Source: Takifugu bimaculatus
Taxonomy: Eukaryota > Chordata > Actinopteri > Tetraodontiformes > Tetraodontidae
Assembly: GCA_004026145.2 (NCBI GenBank)
Contig: CP034981.1
Coordinates: 857,310 to 921,309, forward strand
DNA length: 64,000 nt
Direction: 5' to 3'
The translations under genes were made by a program, and so were the position numbers. Every line of letters starts with the position of its first letter. Position 1 is the stretch's first letter. The notes beneath the pieces are model-generated. The model was given only the letters and a program-made list of their open reading frames with translations, did no database searches and had not been told where the DNA came from. This document shows, piece by piece, positions 58,597-64,000 of this stretch.

Positions 58597-60498
58597 CTTA
58601 ATTTTAGACAGAAACCTCGATGGTATTCTCCTTACTGAGACGTGGCTCTGATGCACCTGCTGTTCTCACAGAGGCTTGCCCCCCAGATTTTAACTTTTTA
58701 TTTTCTACAAGGGGGGGCAGGAAAGGAGGTGGAACCGCTTCAATAACAAGGACCGAAATGTCTTCACGCGAGGTCTCTTTTAATACGTTTCCATCATTTC
58801 AGCATCGTGCGTTTGTTTTTAGCAGCCCTCCTATTTTAAGCATAACAGTTTACAGACCACCCCCATACTCCACCTCTTTTATCAGTCAATTCTCGGAATT
58901 TTTATCAATCATTTACGCTAAATACAACAGGATTTTAATAACTGATGATTTTAATCTACACATCAACAACGCCTCGGACCCAGTGTCCAGAGAATGTTTA
59001 AACCTCCTTCACAGTTTGGATTTTAAACAACATGTCACGCAGCCGACCCACAGCAGAGGTCGCACCCTGGACCTGGTCATAACCTATGGCCTGTCCGTAG
59101 GTGGGTCCCCTGGACCTGGTCATAACCTATGGCCTGTCTGTGGGTGGGTCCCCTGGACCTGGTCATAACCTATGGCCTGTCCGTGGGTGGGTCCCCTGGA
59201 CCTGGTCATAACCTATGGCCTGTCTGTAGGTGGGTCCCCTGGACCTGGTCATAACCTATGGCCTGTCCATGGGTGGGTCCCCTGGACCTGGTCATAACCT
59301 ACGGCCTGTCCGTGGGTGGTTCCCCTGGACCTGGTCATAACCTACGGCCTGTCCGTGGGTGGGTCCCCTGGACCTGGTCATAGCCTACGGCCTGTCCGTG
59401 GGTGGGTCCCCTGGACCTGGTCATAACCTATGGCCTGTCTGTAGGTGGGTCCCCTGGACCTGGTCATAACCTATGGCCTGTCCGTGGGTGGGTCCCCTGG
59501 ACCTGGTCATAGCCTACGGCCTGTCCGTGGGTGGGTCCCCTGGACCTGGTCATAACCTACGGCCTGTCTGTAGGTGGGTCCTCTGTTGTGGACCTGGTCA
59601 TAACCTATGGCCTGTCCGTGGGTGGGTCCCCTGGACCTGGTCATAACCTATGGCCTGTCTGTGGGTGGGTCCCCTGGACCTGGTCATAACCTATGGCCTG
59701 TCTGTGGGTGGGTCCCCTGGACCTGGTCATAACCTATGGCCTGTCCGTGGGTGGGTCCCCTGGACCTGGTCATGACCTACGGCCTGTCCGTGGGTGGGTC
59801 CCCTGTTGTGGATCTGGCTGTGTCTGACCACTTTTGTGTGTTTTTTAACATCACCAGTTTTAACCAGCAGGGGGCCCCTGTGGGAACGGTGAGGAGACGC
59901 TACCTGACTCCTGAAGTGGCTGCAAATTTTATCCAGATCTTACAGAGCACTCCCGCAGAAATGTTACCAGCACCGTGTGATTTTATTGTTGACACTTTTA
60001 ACAATAAATTAAAGTCAACGCTGGATTCTGTGGCTCCACTTGTCACAAAAACTGTACGAACAAAACGTGCACCACCGTGGAGAAATGAAGAAACTAGAAA
60101 ACTGAAGAGAACCTGCAGGAGTGCTGAGAGGAGGTGGAGGAAATCCAAGCTGACCATTCATAAAGAAATATTTTATCAACACCTCAAACCTACAATAACA
60201 CAATCAAGCAAGCAAGAACCTCTCATTTCAAAAAACAAATCTCCGACAATAAAAACCCCAAATTTCTATTTTACACAATTGAGCTTTTAACCACTGGTAA
60301 TTTTAACAGGTGTCCTACAACAACGACTGACACCCTCTGGGAGACCTTTGCAGACCACTTCAGGAGTAAAATCGATGATATTAGATCCAGTCTTTTATCA
60401 CAGCAAATTTTAATCACCAACACTCCTGGATCGTTGCATCACCTGAGGAGACACTGGAGAGTTTTGTCCTGGTTGATGCGAGGACACTTGGTCGAGTT
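58597..60498 (+). mobile_element. Decayed L2-like LINE, endonuclease region, up to gap
   Basis: It starts in the AAC repeat of the AMPH intron. Frames show LILDRNLDGILLTETWL, ITVYRPPPYSTSF, RILITDDFNLHIN and LDLVITYGLS, then VSDHFCVFFN, RYLTPEVAANFIQIL and KSTLDSVAPLV. This is the endonuclease and linker of an L2/Jockey-group LINE. Stops and frameshifts are present. A 43-bp unit from the LDLVITYGLSVGGSP region is amplified inside it (59068-59810). It ends at the N gap, so the RT part is not visible in continuity. Confidence 0.8.
59068..59810. repeat. 43-bp minisatellite inside the LINE endonuclease region
   Basis: About 17 copies of a 43-bp unit with core GACCTGGTCATAACC and GGGTGGGTCCCCTG. 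The length is not a multiple of three, so the reading frame rotates with each unit. Confidence 0.93.
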
Positions 60499-60598
60499 NN
60501 NNNNNNNNNNNNNNNNNNNNNNNNNNNNNNNNNNNNNNNNNNNNNNNNNNNNNNNNNNNNNNNNNNNNNNNNNNNNNNNNNNNNNNNNNNNNNNNNNN
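60499..60598. other. Assembly gap, 100 N
   Basis: Exactly 100 N, which usually marks a gap of unknown size. Adjacency of unit D remains and unit E is therefore not proven. Confidence 0.99.
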
Positions 60599-60603
60599 GT
60601 GAG

Positions 60604-62741
60604 GGCGTTTGAGTCAGACCAGTGTGTCAACAGTTTCCCAGAAACATGTTCAGGTACTGAAGATGGCGTCTGGACCTCCGAGCCCTGGCGGGACTCTGCA
60701 TCCGTCTCAGCTGAGGGAGTTAAAGCTGTAAACAGAATTCACAAAGAACCAGAAAATTCAGACATGTTAGAAGCTTCCAGAAGAAAGGAATACGCTCAGC
60801 TGATGGGAACGTGGACCAAGCCAATGAGTTGAACCAGTTTTTCAACAGGTTTGACTCTAGCTCCCCCTCCCCCAGCTGTCCCAATATTCCTCTGGATAAC
60901 AGTGGGTCCCCTTCACACCTCCCAGAGCCCCTAACACCTCTGCCAACTTCTTCCCCCTCCCCCCTGCTGACACCCTACATGGATCCCAGCATGTCACCCA
61001 TCCCCCCGACAGGACTATCCTTCACGTCTGGCCAGGTGAGGAGAGAGCTGGAGAGGCTCAACCAGAGAAAGGCTGCCGGACCGGACGGCATCAGCCCGAG
61101 TGCTGAGGAACTGCTCCAGGCAGCTGTGTGGGATACTGCAGCACCTGTTCAACCAGAGCCTTCATCTTCAGGGATCCCAGTGCTTTGGAAGACATCCTGC
61201 CTGGTCCCGGTGCCAAAGAAGACCCATCCTGTGGCACCGAGTGACTACAGGCCAATAGCACTGACCTCCCACATTATGAAGGTCATGGAGCGGCTGGTGC
61301 TGTCACACCTCAGACCCTATGGTGAGCCCCTTTCAGGACCCTCTGCAGTTTGCCTATCAGCCCAAGGTGGGGGTTGATGACGCAGTGATATACCTGCTGC
61401 AGAGGGCTTACTCCTCCTTGGACAGACCAAACACCACAGTGGCGGGTCATGTTCTTCGACTTCTCTTCTGCCTTCAATACCATCCAGCCAAGACCTGCTG
61501 AGGGCGAAGTTGGAGAAGATGCAGATGGATGCTCCCCTTGTTTCTTGGATCGAGGACTACCTGACAGGTCGGCCACAGTTTGTGAGAACTGCGGAGCTGT
61601 GTGTCCGACCCCCTGATGAGCAACACAGGAGCTCCTCAAGGAACTGTGCTCTCCCCATTCCTGTTCACCACCTACACAGCCGACTTCCAGTACCACTCTG
61701 AGACATGTCATCTCCAGAAGTACTCGGATGACACAGTCATAGTCGGGTGTGTGGAGAATGGACAGGAGGATGAATACAGGGACCTTGTGGAGAGTTTTGT
61801 CAGGTGGAGCAGGGAGAACCTTCTGCAGCTCAACGTGACCAAGACGAAGGAGATGGTGGTGGATTTCAGAAAAAGCAAGTCCCCCTCCCTCCCCAGTCTG
61901 CATCAGTGGGAAGGATGTGGAAATAGTCCCATCTTACAGGTTCCTGGGTGATTAGCTGGACAATAAACTGGAGTGGTCCACAAACACCGATGCTGTCTAC
62001 AAGAAGGCCATGAGCAGACTCTATTTCCTCAGGAGACTCAGGTCCTTCAGTGTTTGCAGCAGGATGCTCCAGATGTTCTACCAGTCTGTCATGGCTAGCA
62101 CCATCTTCTGTGCTGTAGTGTGCTGGGGTGCAGGCATTAAAGCAAAGGATGCCAACAGACTCAACAAACTCATCAAAAAGGCAGGTCTGTTGTTGGCTGT
62201 AGACTTGATAACTTGGACGAGGTGGTGAGGGACAGGATGGTGTTGAAACTGCGGACAATCATGGACAGTCCCTCCCACCCCCTCCATAACACAGTGGACA
62301 AACTGAGGAGCAGCTTCAGCAACAGACTCCTGCAGCCTCGCTGCTCTAAGGAACGGGACAGGAAGTCCTTCCTGCCGTCCGCCATTAAACTGTACAATTC
62401 ACTCAAACCAACTCAACAATAATTGTGTAATGTTTATGTTGTAATTTTATTTCTAATTTATTCTATATTTATGTATATATACTTATAATGCTTATAATAT
62501 GTATATATTATATTATGTATATATTATATATATGCTTATAATATATGCTGTATATATGCTTATAACATTCTAATCTATCTGTATTTATTTTTTTCTGTCT
62601 CTTTACTCTGCATTCGCTGCTACTATAATTCAATTTCCCCACGGGGATGAATAAAGTCCATCTTAATCTTAATCTTAAGATGAAGCTGCAAACCGAAGAC
62701 TTGGAAAGTTGTATCAAGAGCTAGATACAGAGAAGGAAGAG
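60604..62741 (+). pseudogene. AMPH: Amphiphysin unit E, DPF exon split by a LINE
   Basis: 60604 to about 60772 encodes AFESDQCVNSFPETCSG to EPENSDM, the end of the DPF exon. A LINE follows, and the exon resumes at about 62679 (DEAANRRLGKLYQELD), ending at the GTATTG donor position at 62742. AFESDQ matches unit A, not unit C (AFDSDQ). The insertion changes the frame and brings stops, so this exon is broken. Confidence 0.78.
60773..62678 (+). mobile_element. 5'-truncated L2-like LINE, RT region and 3' end
   Basis: Fragmented RT frames show RKAAGPDGISP, SDYRPIALTSHIMKVMERL, LQFAYQPKVGVDDAV, NTGAPQGTVLSPFLFT, YSDDTVIVG (the YxDD-type catalytic box) and NVTKTKEMVVDF. The C-terminal part shows SVMASTIFCAVVCWG and FLPSAIKLYNSL. 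The 3' end has ATTTCCCCACGGGGATGAATAAA and a (TCTTAA)n tail, typical of L2-like fish LINEs. Several frameshifts make it inactive. It inserted inside the AMPH DPF exon; any target duplication is at most 2-3 bp. Confidence 0.85.
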
Positions 62742-62992
62742 GTATTGGTCTTTCTCAACTCCGCCCTGTGGTAGAAACCAGCCTCGTGTAGAAATGAATG
62801 GAGAATCCTTTATGGTGTCTTCTACCCTTCCACAGAGTCCTCAAACCTGGACCCCAGCCTGAGCTCCTCCTACACCTCCTCTTGCTTGCTTTATCTGTGT
62901 GTCCATCCCATCCTCCGGTTCCACATTTGGTTATCTTTAAGGTGTCACCGTGCAGCGTGCTAACAATGTTGTGTCTTTGTGCTTTACTCCAG

Positions 62993-63022
62993 GTCACCAG
63001 TGCGTTTAATGGCCTGTCCCGG
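62993..63022 (+). pseudogene. AMPH: Amphiphysin unit E, 30-nt exon
   Basis: VTSAFNGLSR after tttactccag. The last codon is CGG rather than CAG before the GTAACC donor. The exon is otherwise the same as in copies 2 and 4. Confidence 0.65.
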
Positions 63023-63174
63023 GTAACCTGTTCTAATCTGTTAAACGGGTCTGAGATTGAACCTTTGCTTGACTGGCTGATGAACCCCTCCACCAGACGG
63101 ATCCCTCAAAACGGAGGGAGGAATCGATTGGATACCATCATGGGATTGAGTCATGTGTCTTCTCCACCGGGGAG

Positions 63175-63290
63175 ACAACAACAACAATAACAACAACAGC
63201 AGCAGCAAATATAGCAACAACAACAACAGTAGCAGCAACAACAACAACAAATATAGCAACAACAACAACAAATATAGCAACAACAGCCCA
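63175..63290. repeat. (AAC)n repeat (unit E)
   Basis: Equivalent of 8665-8790 with CAGCAG and CAATAA interruptions. Confidence 0.85.
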
Positions 63291-63379
63291 CAAAGGTTGA
63301 ATGTCAGTCAGAACCAAAGAGGTTTTAAATGAAAGATGTGTGTCGGACCAGTAAAGTGTGTTTTGTGAATCATCATGAC

Positions 63380-63925
63380 CAGTGTGGGTCAGTGTTAGTT
63401 AGTGTGGGTTAGTGTTAGTTAGTGTGGGTTAGTGTTAGTTAGTGTGGGTTAGTGTGGGTTAGTGTGGGTTATTGATAGTGTGGGTCAGTGTTAGTTAGTG
63501 TTGGTTAGTGTGGGTTATTGATAGTGTGGGTCAGTGTTAGTTAGTGTGGGTTAGTGTTAGTTAGTGTGGGTTAGTGTTAGTGTTAGTTAGTGTGGGTTAG
63601 TGTGGGTTAGTGTGGGTTATTGATAGTGTGGGTCAGTGTTAGTTAGTGTTGGTTAGTGTGGGTTATTGATAGTGTGGGTCAGTGTTAGTTAGTGTGGGTT
63701 AGTGTTAGTTAGTGTGGGTTAGTGTTAGTGTTAGTTAGTGTGGGTTAGTGTGGGTTAGTGTGGGTTATTGATAGTGTGGGTCAGTGTTAGTTAGTGTGGG
63801 TTAGTGATAGTGTGGGTTAGTGTGGGTTAGTGCTAGTTAGTGTGGGTTAATGTTAGTGTGGGTTAGTGCTCATTAGTGTGGGTTAGTGTTAGTTAGTGTG
63901 GGTTAATGTTAGTCAGTGTTGGTTA
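63380..63925. repeat. GTGTGGGTTAGTG minisatellite (unit E)
   Basis: Longest of the three arrays, with an internal higher-order repeat around GTTATTGATAGTGTGGGTC. The window ends just after it, before the next AMPH exon. Confidence 0.92.
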
Positions 63926-64000
63926 GTTAAAGTACTGTAACGGTTAGTCTGGCATGTTGATGTTGAGGGTTTAGTGGAAGTAAATGTTAGAATGTGACTC

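Overview
The window is vertebrate nuclear DNA, most likely from a ray-finned fish. It has split exons with GT/AG boundaries, recombination signal sequences (RSS), fish-style non-LTR and Ty3/gypsy elements, and abundant minisatellites. I cannot name the species. All real genes are on the + strand.

Two gene families are interleaved in a tandem segmental duplication. (1) The 3' half of amphiphysin (AMPH): a DPF-motif exon, several small phase-0 exons, an acidic exon and the two SH3 exons. (2) T-cell receptor gamma (TRG) cassettes, each with one V, one J and one C in the same orientation. In human, AMPH directly precedes TRGV on the same strand, so the order here (AMPH 3' end, then V-J-C) keeps ancient synteny. 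The AMPH end appears to have been duplicated along with the TRG cassettes. The BAR-domain exons of AMPH are not in the window. The SH3 exons at 696-1332 may close the full-length gene lying upstream; the later copies look 5'-truncated.

Layout: unit A (1-12.4 kb) has an antisense LTR fragment, SH3 exons, TRGV1-J1-C1, AMPH copy 2 exons, a solo LTR and a hexamer array. Unit B (12.4-30.6 kb) has a truncated chromodomain Ty3/gypsy element replacing SH3 exon 1, the last SH3 exon, TRGV2-J2-C2, a truncated AMPH central exon, a near-complete APE-type LINE, and the AMPH copy 3 small exons. Unit C (30.6-44.5 kb) has the same gypsy element, TRGV3-J3-C3 and AMPH copy 4 with all exons. Unit D (44.5-58.6 kb) has intact SH3 exon 1, a frameshifted last exon, frameshifted TRGV4 and TRGC4, the LINE again, and AMPH copy 5. 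After that come a decayed L2-like LINE with an internal 43-bp minisatellite, a 100-N assembly gap (60499-60598), and unit E, an AMPH DPF exon split by another L2-like LINE.

Each V-J-C cassette is flanked by a 336-bp inverted repeat. TRG cassettes 1-3 have open V and C exons with canonical RSSs (V 22-bp spacer, J 12-bp spacer). Only J1 encodes the canonical FGSGT motif. Markers to the left and right of the cassettes occur in all four combinations, which implies recombination or gene conversion between units. Unit D carries many single-base indels, which may be pseudogenization or poor consensus next to the gap.
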